From Riptortus pedestris (lineage: Eukaryota; Arthropoda; Insecta; Hemiptera; Alydidae), in the NCBI GenBank assembly GCA_019009955.1, contig CM032230.1, positions 6,100,001 to 6,164,000 on the forward strand: DNA of 64,000 bases, written 5' to 3'. Shown here in pieces: positions 54,876 to 64,000 of the stretch. The notes below the pieces were generated by a model, which had not been told where the DNA came from, made no database searches, and saw only the letters and a program-made list of their open reading frames with translations. Made by a program: the position numbers and the translations under genes. The stretch's first letter is position 1; each line of letters begins with the position of its first letter.

Positions 54876-55320
54876 GCTTATCTGAGATAAAGAGCGACGG
54901 ATGAAGAGATTAGCGAGAAAATTGTCGGTTCGAGGCGGTAGATGGGAGAGGGCCGAATTGAATAATGAACCGCTGTTTCGGATTAAGTCATCTCATCTTC
55001 AGGATAAAATATTCCCCGGACGGGAGCCCTCCAGGCCTCCTCCTCCTCCTCTCTCTCTCCCCCGATTCTTATAATGAAAGGATTGGAGCAATGAGCTATT
55101 TATTAGGCCCACCGTTTATTTTCCACTTAATCCATGCCTCGTCTCGTCCTATCTGACATCGCTATGCCCAGACCTCTCTTTATCTCGCTGTTCATCCTCC
55201 GACATCTTGGATTGGGTAATGCATGTGTTCTAGCTTTATCCGTTATAGTTATCGGCCTCGGCTAAGGGAATAACTATTGCGCATGCTCCGGCCATAATGC
55301 TAGCTCCACTATGTACTTGT
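54873..55320. other. GC-balanced island, strong conserved-element candidate
   Basis: About 450 bp, repeat-free, starting with the palindrome 'gataagcttatc' and containing 'cggattaagtcatctcatc', 'ctatttattaggcccacc', 'cacttaatccatgcc' (Bicoid-class TAATCC) and 'attgcgcatgctccgg'. No credible frame. Confidence 0.35.
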
Positions 55321-55363
55321 TATATATCGAATACTATTATTGTTTTTATAAAGATTTTAAAAA

Positions 55364-55465
55364 GAAAACCGTCACGCAGGCGATCACTAATCAGATTACT
55401 GTAATTCTACACTGATGATATCACTTCAGATCTTATTCTCTAATTTTTTCATAACAGGAATCCTG
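55364..55465 (+). repeat. HLE fragment, 5' end, C type
   Basis: 'ccgtcacgcaggcgatc', 'actaatcagattactg' and 'acactgatgatatcac'. Internal hairpin half deleted. Confidence 0.6.
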
Positions 55466-56290
55466 TGCAAACATTTTTTTTTTTAATTTAAACTTAACAA
55501 GAAATGCGAGGATTCTAAGACTAGTCGTATTTGAATTATGCAAAAAAACGACAAATTTTCAAACACCACGCAGAAACCAGTCAAAATGGATTCTCGGAGT
55601 CAAAACGGATAATTCCGATTGCAATTTTATCTATTTAGGACATGAAATATACAAATCACACCAAACCCTATTCATTATTATTAAGCAAACGTTTTGCACT
55701 ACAATGCTAAAACTACGGCGAAATTTCAATTATTACTTATTGTTCCTCATTAATAACACATTTAGAATTTCTCTTAAGTTTAAAATGGTTCTCCCAAGTC
55801 CAGTTACAACTAAAAACCATGATAGAGCTTTAACAATGCTGTAACTTGCCAAGATTAGCTAATCTAAAACCACCTATGTTCAATAACACTAATGAGGCCT
55901 AAGCCATAGTTAAACTATATTCATTTATATAAATAATAAATATCCTAAATTATCTAATAAAAACTAAATAAAATAAAAATCCCAATTAATAATTTATTTA
56001 AAAATTCACAGCCAAAGCATACACTAATAAGTATATATCTCTCATCTTATATGTAAATGTTTTAGGTGTTTAGGCAGAAAATTAATGTTATAATGTACAT
56101 GCTAGGTTTAGCTGAGAATTTTTAAATAACTCATTAATTAGTATTTTTATTTTATTTAGTTTCAGGTGATAAAATACATTTGCCAGGGTAAAGGAAAATG
56201 GGTACTGAAGAATTGCTATTGTAGGCATTTTGAATCAAAAAAAGAATAATGTTTTATAAGGATAAAGACATCTATAATACAATTAAATAG
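55466..56290. other. Second-family fragment, then AT-rich DNA
   Basis: About 55499-55620 contains 'gaaatgcgaggattctaaga' and 'ctagtcgtattt' (family of 13,366 and 36,728). The rest is AT-rich without landmarks; a small SINE-tail-like piece may lie at 55674-55715. Confidence 0.45.
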
Positions 56291-57714
56291 CCTTGAAGGT
56301 ATTTCATGATTTGTAAGCAATTCGTAAACAGATTTATGGGTTATGCCTTGGACTAATATCATTGTTTGTATACAATTTTTTAACAGATTTATAGGTTATG
56401 TCTTAGAATAATTTCACTGTTCGTATACGATTCTTTTACAGATTTATGGGTTATGCATTGGAATAATTTCAAATGTTTGTTTAAAATTCGCAAACCGACT
56501 TATAGGTTCTGTCGGAGTAATTTCATTGTTAATATACAATTCTTTAACAGATTTTATAGGTTTAAGACATGAAAGTATTTAATTATTTTCACTATTTGTA
56601 TACAATTTCTAAGCAGAATTATAGGTTATGTCTTGGAAGAATTTTACTGTTAGTATACAATTTGTAATCAGATATATAGGTTCAAGTCTTGAAGGTATTG
56701 CATAATTCTCACTATTTGTATACAGTTCGTTAAAAGATTTATATCTTGAAGGTATTTCGTTATTTTTGATATTTGTATACAATTCGTAAACAAATTCATA
56801 GGTTATGTCTTGGAGTAATTTCATTGATTGTATACAATTCGAAAACAGATTTATAGGTTATGTGTTGGAGTAATTTCATTGATTGTATACAATTCATAAA
56901 CGGATTTATAGGTTATTTCTTGGAGTAATTCCATTGATTGTATACAATTCGTAAACAGATTTATAGGTTATGTCTTGGAGTGATTTAATTGTTTGTATAC
57001 AATTCGTAAACAGATTTATAGGTTATGTGTTGGAGTAATTTCATTGATTGTATACAATTCGTAAACAGATTTATAGGTTATGTCTTGGAGTAATTTCATT
57101 GATTGTATACAATTCGTAAACAGATTTATAGGTAATGTCTTCGAGTAATTTCATTGTTTGTATACAAATTTTTAACAGTTCTTTAGGTTATGTCTTGGAA
57201 TAATTTCATTGTTTCTATACAATTAGTAAACAGGTTTTATAGGTTTAAGTTATGAAAGTATTTCATTATTTTCACTATTTGTATACAATTCGTAAACAGA
57301 TTTATAGATTATATCTTAGAGTAATTTCACTGTTTGTATACAATTCCTAAGCAGATTTATAGGCTTTGTCTTGGAGTAATTTCATTGTTTGTGTACAATT
57401 CTTTAACTTGATTTATAGGCTGTCTTGAAGTAATTTCACTGCTTGTATACAATTTGTAAACAGATGTATAGATTCAAGTCTTGAAGGAATTTACTTATTT
57501 TCACAATTTTTATACAGTTCGTAAAGAGATTTGTAGGTTATGTCGTGGAGTAATTTCATTGATTGTATACAATTCGTAAACTGATTTATGGGTTGAAGAC
57601 TTGAAGGTATTTCATTATTGTCACTGTTTGTATGCAGTTCGTTAAAAGATTTATGTCTTGAAGGTTTTTCGTTATTTTCAACATTTGTTTTCAATTCGTA
57701 AACAGATTTATAGA
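56291..57714. repeat. 55-bp minisatellite, about 25 units, two unit types
   Basis: Core 'gtatacaattcgtaaacag' followed by 'atttataggttatgtcttgg' and 'agtaatttcattg'. Spacing is exactly 55 bp in the regular central part (for example 57001, 57056, 57111). A longer variant replaces 'cttggagtaatttcattg' by 'cttgaaggtatttcattatt' plus 'ttcactattt'. Long variants lie towards the two ends and regular short units at about 56,760-57,160. The short open frames here follow the period and are not genes. Confidence 0.95.
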
Positions 57715-58100
57715 TTTCGCTCTTCGGAGCTAGGTTGAATAAGAAGAGCGTGTATGAAAGATTAGCGACTTATTAACATATATTTGAGAGTCGTGCCTGA
57801 TAATCAGTTGGCCGATCGTTATCAGCTATTCAATCAGCAGTTTACTGCTCCAGCCTCCAGGATGTAATAGGGACCAGCTGGAAGGCCTACCATTGTTTTT
57901 AATGCCTTCTCCGAGAGTTATACGGCCAATAACTCTTCCAGGTCAATTTTAGGCGTGACATTGATTGCACAATCTGCCCGCCAAAGCAGTGTCACTGTAA
58001 CCTTTCCCTTCTTGCGCATTCCCATTATCCATTCCTGAGTCTATTAGGCAAAGTGTGACGCTACACTAAATTCCAATACAGTATATGATCCGTTGTCAAC
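57715..58100. other. GC-balanced island beside the minisatellite
   Basis: Repeat-free, about 380 bp, with the inverted pair 'cgctcttcgg...agaagagcg', 'ggccgatcgttatcagc', 'tccaggatgtaatagggacc' and 'cattatccattcc'. No credible frame. Candidate regulatory DNA. Confidence 0.35.
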
Positions 58101-58544
58101 AACACATATTTCAATAACAATTCCGTTTCAGCTGATTACTCTTAATGAAGCATTTCTTGAATTCCGATCAGGGAGGGTACATCGTTGTGATTTAGACTGC
58201 TTTTGGGGAAACTATTTTTCATACATGGTTCGGAATATAGAATACTTGCTATGGTTGTGAATTATATAGTCCATTATGTTATAAAAAAAAAGCTACATTC
58301 ACAGGAAGCGGTTAGTATAAAATTATTGTGGTAGCGAAGCCTTGCATAACAAATACTTTAATTATTAATATATCTCCTGCAATGCCGGACACACAGGTAT
58401 AAACCCTAAACATTGAGACAGGGGGATGTAAAATAGTGTGCAAAGGAAAGCCTTGCCAAAAAACAAAATGCCATCATCAATCATCTCAAATGATTTTCCG
58501 GATGAAACCGAGAACTGTAGCTAGTATATAGATTCTAAGGGAAA
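58101..58544. other. No gene seen
   Basis: Unique DNA, AT-rich. Confidence 0.4.
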
Positions 58545-58815
58545 TCCCCTAATATTTTCCCTTTCATTATCATCATAGACAAATGTTTAAGACAGATTTC
58601 CTATCTAATGAGTTCTTGATGCCCTGCTAAATCAGGAAGTATTACCCGAAAAAAGTGTCACCTTTTTTACAAACTAAATGCTTAAAACGTATTTCCAAGT
58701 CTTGGCATTATAATTCAAGATAGTGACCTCATAACGAAATAAATTATAAAGTGTCACAAAAGAGAAAATGAAGGAACCCGGGAAAATAATCTTAAATAGG
58801 GGCATACCAGGGAGG
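58545..58815 (+). repeat. ~270-bp direct repeat, left copy
   Basis: Shares with 60,780-61,055 'ctaatattttcccttt', 'tttaagacagattt', 'ctaatgag', 'gatgccctgctaa', 'acaaactaaatgctt', 'gtatttccaagtc' and 'aaatagggg'. Similarity is high but indels are frequent. No LTR hallmarks (TG..CA ends, primer-binding site) seen. Confidence 0.75.
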
Positions 58816-59185
58816 GTATGGGTAATCCAAAATTAGAAACGTTCATTCTATTAAATTTTGTTCTTTGCACCCATCCATCCTACCAAATTATATGTTGCCG
58901 CTCTATTGGTTGAAAATGTTTGTTGGATCACCTACTGACAATACTTTGAGAAATCACGAAGCGACCTAATTCTAGTGTAAATATCAAATAAGTTATCCAA
59001 GGAGTCCTTTATACTTGAGATACCTGCAAAGGTTTGGTCAGTACCGTATCATACTCGATATTTAACAGTTTCTGCCTACACTATACATCATATTTGTTAA
59101 TAGCTGATATTGGGCCAGGTAGAAATGAGTTTCAGTTTTGTGGGATTTTAAAATTTCAAGATGGTCTAATTATTACCACTCGGTT
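58816..59185 (-). repeat. Decayed HLE piece, reverse, and unique DNA
   Basis: From about 58930: 'gagatacctgcaaaggttt', 'atactcgatatttaacagtt', 'gttaatagctgatattggg' resemble a reverse HLE body. The first 110 bp are unique. Confidence 0.5.
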
Positions 59186-60102
59186 GATTCATCACGCGGG
59201 GGTTGCGTAAACTAAGCAGATTTCCCATGTGTGGGTAAACCACAATAATGATCTCATCCCACCATATATTTTATATTTCTAAGAATAAACCCGTGAAAAA
59301 GGGGGGGGGGGTTACTGATGACTAAAAACAAGAATGTACGAATAATTCCCTTAGTATTTGAGCCACGAAAACTTGCATAAAACAACAATTGATAAGCATC
59401 AATAGTTTAAAAAGATAGGTTCTACAACATTTTGCAATTCGACTCATAATAACGGACATATGAATTTTCGTATGTGATAATAATATATTATATAGAATAG
59501 ATCTCAATATCCAGTATAGAATAGATCTAATTTTCAAGTTAAGAATGAAACATCTTGTATGATGCCGTCACCGTACAACGTATTTCCATGAAATCACACA
59601 GTAAAAGTTGAATGAAAACGATACTTGGTATTTACTCTTCAAATAAAGTGCTTCAAGAAATAATGGCTTATTGTTAATATGAAATTGAATAGGGTTGGAG
59701 GTTTGAAAAACTGAAAACTTAAAAAATGCAAAATTGTCTGATATTATTCAAGATAGGAAAAAATGTATATGGCAACATTTATAGAATAGTTTATTTCAAA
59801 TTAGATAGGTTCTATAAAAGTTTTCGATCCGACGTTTAATAACGGAGATATTTAGACATTTTTCCTCTCCTTCCTGTCCAATGTCACCTGTTAACGAACT
59901 TGATTTTTAGTTCTACATCAAACGCTTATATACCCAGTTTGACAAAAATAGCAACCGCAGTAACAGGCGAGTATAATTTAGAAGGAAAGCATTTTCGTTA
60001 TCTTACTACGTAGGGTCGATAGATAATTAAAGATAATTTTAGAAAATCGTTTAATCAGTACTGAATCATAGCTGAATTCCCTTAATGGAAATCTGCTAAA
60101 AA
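59186..60102 (+). mobile_element. HLE repeat, C plus B units, complete
   Basis: 5' end 'attcatcacgcgggggttgc', 'actaagcagatttcccatg', a C unit with G10 near 59300, a B unit with 'gttaatatgaaattgaat', 'cgatccgacgtttaataacg', no (TA)n, 'aagcattttcgttatctta', and 3' hairpin ending 'aatggaaatctgct' then AAAAA. Confidence 0.8.
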
Positions 60103-60520
60103 CATAACAAACAAAAATACTTTAAATTGTTTACTGATGATGTGCGTTACTGTTTGTCGTCATTCAGCCTGTTACTAGTGTTTCAATAAGAATATAACAT
60201 TGTGGCAGAACTGCTTGGCCATATTTAAATGGGATTATGAATACACATAAGACGTTGGTAGTCGTGAGGGACTGACTATCGATTGGCAACGGAGCCTTCG
60301 AACATCGATTTATCAAAGCCACGAAGTAGAACGAACCATGGCTAAGAGGTCTGAAGCGAGGCCCGCCTGATAATGACGTAGAGGCCTGTAATCAGAGCCC
60401 AGTGGTTCCTAACCTTCTCCTATTAGCACCATTATCAATTTGCCCACATTCCACCTCACTACCGAATTTTAATGGTTTTATTTTCAATCAGGCATTTCGC
60501 ATCACTATCTCGGATCTTAG
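60103..60520. other. Unique DNA with a GC-balanced island
   Basis: About 60280-60500 is GC-balanced and repeat-free, with 'gaggcccgcctgataatgac', 'cctgtaatcagagccc' and 'ctattagcaccattatc'. No frame. Candidate regulatory DNA. Confidence 0.3.
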
Positions 60521-60726
60521 ATAGAATCTTAGCAGAAAGGTAAGTCTACTTATTTCGAGAGCTATGCTTCCATCATCAAGATATTTCGAAAAATTCTTTA
60601 AATGCCTATTAATCTCCCGAATCAGGTGTTAAAAATGAGCACCTTCATATACACACACAGACACACACGCACACACACACACACACACACACACTAGCTA
60701 AAGTTCCCGGCTGTAATCAAAATATG

Positions 60727-60778
<52 letters not shown>

Positions 60779-60779
60779 G
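60521..60779. repeat. HLE 3' piece and (CA)n, (TA)n microsatellites
   Basis: About 60525-60650 is a worn reverse HLE 3' end ('tcttagcagaaaggtaag', 'aatgcctattaatctccc', 'gttaaaaatgagcacc'). (CA)n at about 60651-60694 and (TA)n at about 60729-60774. Confidence 0.6.
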
Positions 60780-61055
60780 AAAAATCCGCTAATATTTTCC
60801 CTTACATTGTCATCTTAAAAAAATATTTAAGACAGATTTGCCATCTAATGAGATATTGATGTCCTGCTAATTTAGGAAGTCTTTCACAGACGAAAGTGCC
60901 ACCTTTTTTTACAAACTAAATGCTTCAAAAGTATTTCCAAGTCGTTGGTACCGTAATTCAGGATAGTGAGTTGATAAATAAATAAATTATATAGAGTCAC
61001 AACAGAGAAAATTAACGAACTCTGGGAAATAAACTAAAATAGGGACATCAATGAA
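60780..61055 (+). repeat. ~270-bp direct repeat, right copy
   Basis: Partner of 58,545-58,815, same orientation, about 2.2 kb apart. The interval contains an unrelated complete HLE copy and a unique island. Confidence 0.75.
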
Positions 61056-61651
61056 TGAAGTATTATAATTTGATATAATATTGTATAAAAACATAACTAA
61101 AATAAAAAAAAAATTATTAAATAAAAAAAAACCTTTTTATTTAAATACCTACTACAAGCATTCATTCACATTTAAATACGTGGAAGTAATAGAACATGAC
61201 TTTGAACCAGCTCAAAAATACTTCTCAAAAAATCATCCAGTATATGAAGAGGGAGGTTGTGATACTTTCTGTTTGTGTATGAATTTATTATAAACTTGTA
61301 GTATCATTAAATAAAGTTTTGATTGGAGTTGAATGTTTTTAAGTAACATTAACTGGTCATAATAATTAATTCTGATGTATTGGCTGTGGGAATAGAACAA
61401 CTAATGGATACCATGGATTCAAATTTTGGTTACCCAACATTTTGGAGTTTATTTTACTTTCTTTTTCAAGGCTCTAGAAATTTTAACAAGTATATTTCTA
61501 AATAATCGAAATATTAAGAACATATAAATTAAAAAAAAAAACTATACTATGTAACCAATAGAATTATTTACTACAGGTAAATTTACTACTCATCAGATAA
61601 GAATAATAACTGACATCAGCGGGCCTCCATCAATATGAAAACCTAAAATAG
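61056..61651. other. No gene seen; AT-rich
   Basis: A 70-codon frame at 61081-61293 begins in an A-rich run and has no domain. 'cattaaataaagttttgatt' just after it resembles a polyadenylation context but is not supported as a gene. Confidence 0.35.
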
Positions 61652-61835
61652 AAGTCCGTCTGGAACGCAGGGGCCTTGTCAAATAAGCGGGTTTCCCACG
61701 CACTGGTGCAGATGGTGCAGGAAGCTGCTCTTAAAATACTCAGACCTCGTCCCTCCACAATAGTTTATTCTATGAAACAGAGTGCTTTTGAGCTTCATAA
61801 TCTGCTGTAGTACAAGCTGTTAATATTTCACAAGA
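61652..61835 (+). repeat. HLE fragment, 5' end
   Basis: 'gtccgtctggaacgcagggg', 'aataagcgggtttcccacg', then a B-like segment ('gagcttcataatctgctg', 'acaagctgttaatatttcac'). Confidence 0.6.
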
Positions 61836-61983
61836 ATATATATGTACACATAGAAGGAAACGTATTAGATTTAAAATTTGTAACATTGAGAAAAATAAAA
61901 ATTAGAGCCCCAATGAATATTTACAGATAATAAGTATATGAAAAACTATTTCACAGATGAAATTGAATATTTTGAGGTATATA

Positions 61984-62670
61984 TTAAATATTTATTTATT
62001 TGAGCTTCGCAGCTTTGGCGATGTTGCTCTAAAATAAAACTTAAAAAACAAAACAAAACTCAAATAAAAACTAAACTATACAAAAAAATAACAAAATTAA
62101 ACAAAACATAAATACGTAGAACATAGAACACAAAAGGAAGATAAAAGATAAAAGGAACATAGAACACAAAAGGAAGACAAAACATAAAAGGAACATAAAA
62201 CACAAAACATAAAAGGAACATAAAACACAAAAGGAACATAAAATATGGAGAATCAAAAAACATAAAAGATTGGAAATCAAAAAATAAAAATGGAACACAA
62301 CAAAGAACAAAATAAATGAATGAGGGAACAAATAAAGACAAATTTCAAAACTAGGTACAAAACTGTAATTAGAAACTAATGATATTGTGAAATAGGGAAA
62401 TCTTTAATAAAATATTTTAATATTCAATAAATAAATAAGTAAATCGATAGTTAAAACTAAATTGGTATATAAAATGAATAAAAGAAGTTTAAAATTATTA
62501 AGGTTTTGATAAAATATAAGTTGGTTCAGGTGACTATTTACATAGAACTCTGTAACTCCCTAATGCACACTCAAGTGAGTGAAAACTTGAAAACAAAAAA
62601 ATTGAGGTTTAGATAAAATGTTTATTTTTGCATCCAAAAATGTAGTAAAAATAAAAATGTGAAACAAATT
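61984..62670 (-). mobile_element. LINE 3' UTR, 5'-truncated, same family as 40.1-40.8 kb
   Basis: Reverse-oriented match to 40,140-40,835: end 'atttatttgagcttcgcagc', a quasi-tandem block of 'aaaaggaacataaaacac', then 'ggtgactatttacatag', 'tgcacactcaagtgagtg' and 'tttatttttgcatccaaaa'. No coding sequence is left. Apparent frames of Phe/Val/Cys-rich peptides follow the tandem block and are artefacts. Target-site duplication not identified. Confidence 0.8.
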
Positions 62671-63180
62671 TAAAACGTGTAAAGGGGAATAATTATAAAA
62701 TAATAAAATTTTGTAACGAACGCTTGAATTGTCAATTAGCGAGGCTCAGCGGAAACATTAGTGGAGCTTTCACATAATTTGTTTTGGCGGTAATACTAGA
62801 TGCTATGATATGAAAAAGCGCTACTCCCCCGCCTATTGAATAGAGTAATAACTCAGTGGCTGTTATCCGGAAGGCAGTGCCTCCCCGCCAAAGAGATACA
62901 AGGGGCAATAAATGCATTAAGCCCGCCCCAAACCAATCAGGGAAGTGTGATTTATTACAGTAATAAAATTGGAATTGGTCCGACACAAAGGATGAAGGCA
63001 TAACTCACCAAGAAGATATTCGGAATGCTTAGCAAAGCCCCGATGCGGCAAAGCTATAAAGCTAAGGCTTGAGTCTTTTCAAGCCCCTCCAGTACTCTAT
63101 ATGGACGACTTTGTTAAGAAGCTCGAGAACCCATCATAACTTACACGTTTGTAAGAAATTCAAAAGAAATTCCCCATTGA
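62671..63180. other. GC-balanced island, strong conserved-element candidate
   Basis: About 62715-63130 is repeat-free with 'attgtcaattagcgaggctc', 'ccaatcagggaagtgtgatt', 'gcaataaatgcattaagccc' and 'ctgttatccggaaggcag'. It includes a CCAAT box-like motif and several TAAT/ATTA cores. The 89-codon frame at 62732-63001 (-) has no domain or splice support. Confidence 0.35.
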
Positions 63181-63779
63181 GAGGTCCGTTCAAAATCATA
63201 TATACATACCACTTAGTTTGAAGCTTATATGCCAAATATTATTTTCATTGAAATTATACTGCGTGATCTACATGTAAATACGTTGTGCACTGATGTCATC
63301 ATTTAAGATTCTACGTTCGTAACTCGTAAATGTTATTTGTCCAAGTTAGCTGTTCCATATTTAACTGTTTCATTGAACACTAAAGATGATATTAGTTAAT
63401 GCATTTTTGAGGTGTGGGCAACAACTGTGAATGAACGATGCATTTTTCTCCTTCGATTTTAGTTTATAGTTTATGGCAGTAATCAAACTCGGAATAGGAG
63501 GAGGGCTTCACAAAAAGGGGGGGGGGTTTGAAAACTGGAAAATGCTAGAGAACGAAACTTTTTTGGTTATTAATCCTTTAAAGTAGTTGTTCTTTACATT
63601 TTCTATTTACTAAGCGAGTTAGTAGCTGTTTTGTTTTTTATTTCAGCCTTAAGTGAACCCCCAGTACTACTCATCAAAATTTGTCATATAAATAGAGAAT
63701 GTACAGTGAGATGATCTTTCGAGTGTGTACCAGCTCGTAATTTTCTTAGTTTACGCAGCCTCTTAGTTAAGGACTTTAT
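63181..63779 (-). repeat. HLE copy, reverse, worn, 3' end missing
   Basis: 'gaggtccgttcaaaatcata', 'tacgttgtgcactgatgtca', 'ggcagtaatcaaactcgg', G9 near 63520, 'cagccttaagtgaaccccc', 'ttcttagtttacgcagcctc'. 5' terminus worn but recognisable. Confidence 0.65.
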
Positions 63780-63901
63780 TTATGTATGTATTTCCTCTAC
63801 ATAGTAACCCTATGTGGAGGGATTTTATTTTCTGCACATCCCATGCATAATTGCATTATATTATATATTTGTCAAAAAATTAACAATTTTATATAATAAT
63901 A

Positions 63902-63903
63902 TA

Positions 63904-63952
<49 letters not shown>
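63902..63952. repeat. (TA)n microsatellite
   Basis: About 50 bp of TA repeats near the end of the window. Confidence 0.95.
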
Positions 63953-63958
<6 letters not shown>

Positions 63959-64000
63959 TAAAATTTAAATAAGAACATGAAAATTAAACTTTAAAAAAAA

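Noticed and set aside
56291..57714. A CRISPR array
   Set aside because: Repeats are continuous and similar along their whole length with no unique spacers; the window is eukaryotic.
58545..61055. An LTR retrotransposon bounded by the 270-bp direct repeats
   Set aside because: No TG..CA ends, primer-binding site, polypurine tract or gag/pol remnant is visible in between.
61081..61293. A small gene with a polyadenylation-like AATAAA downstream
   Set aside because: Begins in poly-A-rich low-complexity sequence and has no recognisable features; AATAAA is common by chance here.

Overview
This is a stretch of a large, AT-rich animal genome that carries very few genes. Exon-intron structure, long (TA)n, (CT)n and (GA)n microsatellites, tRNA-derived SINEs and 5'-truncated non-LTR retrotransposons rule out a prokaryote. 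The only host gene I can support is one internal exon at about 45,306-45,484 (+). It encodes residues up to 46 of a paired-class homeodomain of the Unc-4 type and ends at a GTGAGT donor. The motif combination ([35 protein letters not shown]) reads as arthropod, most likely insect. A hemipteran-like large genome is a guess only. The next homeobox exon is not visible downstream, so the following intron probably exceeds 18 kb and most of the window is flanking or intronic DNA of a developmental gene.

The dominant component is one interspersed repeat family, provisionally called HLE (hairpin-ended / Helentron-like element). I can follow it in roughly 40 complete, partial or decayed copies on both strands. 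A typical copy has a 5' terminus starting GTCCGTCACGCAGGGG with a small ACGCAG/CTGCGT hairpin, then AGCAGATTTCCC; a body containing AAATATCTCGG, a poly-C tract, TCCGATTTCAGCC and CGCTAGAGCG; usually a (TA)n microsatellite; and a 3' palindrome AGC(A/T)GATTTCCC...GGGAAATCTGCT. Both ends are flanked by AAAA. Copies differ in the segment between the 5' end and the body (types A to E here), and some contain two or three body units in tandem. I found no protein-coding member. Other mobile DNA: about 15 SINE copies (box B GTTCGATTCCC, ATT-rich tail), several pieces of I/Jockey-type LINEs (28.3-29.4, 39.9-40.8, 14.8-15.8, 24.0-24.4, 62.0-62.7 kb), a 238-bp TA-flanked MITE and a foldback element at 22.4-22.9 kb. 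Several nested insertions with visible target-site duplications give a relative chronology.

Notable tandem arrays are a perfect 31-unit array of A followed by 15 C (11,536-12,031), a 55-bp minisatellite of about 1.4 kb (56,291-57,714) and a 345-bp (GA)n block (54.5 kb). Between the repeats lie a dozen islands of 200-1,200 bp that have balanced base composition, match no repeat in the window and have no convincing reading frame (for example 34.7-35.1, 42.6-43.7, 54.9-55.3, 57.7-58.1, 62.7-63.1 kb). Given the homeobox exon, these are candidate cis-regulatory elements, but that is inference from composition and context only.

Most long open frames in the window are artefacts of tandem repeats or run through repeat copies and are not annotated as genes.
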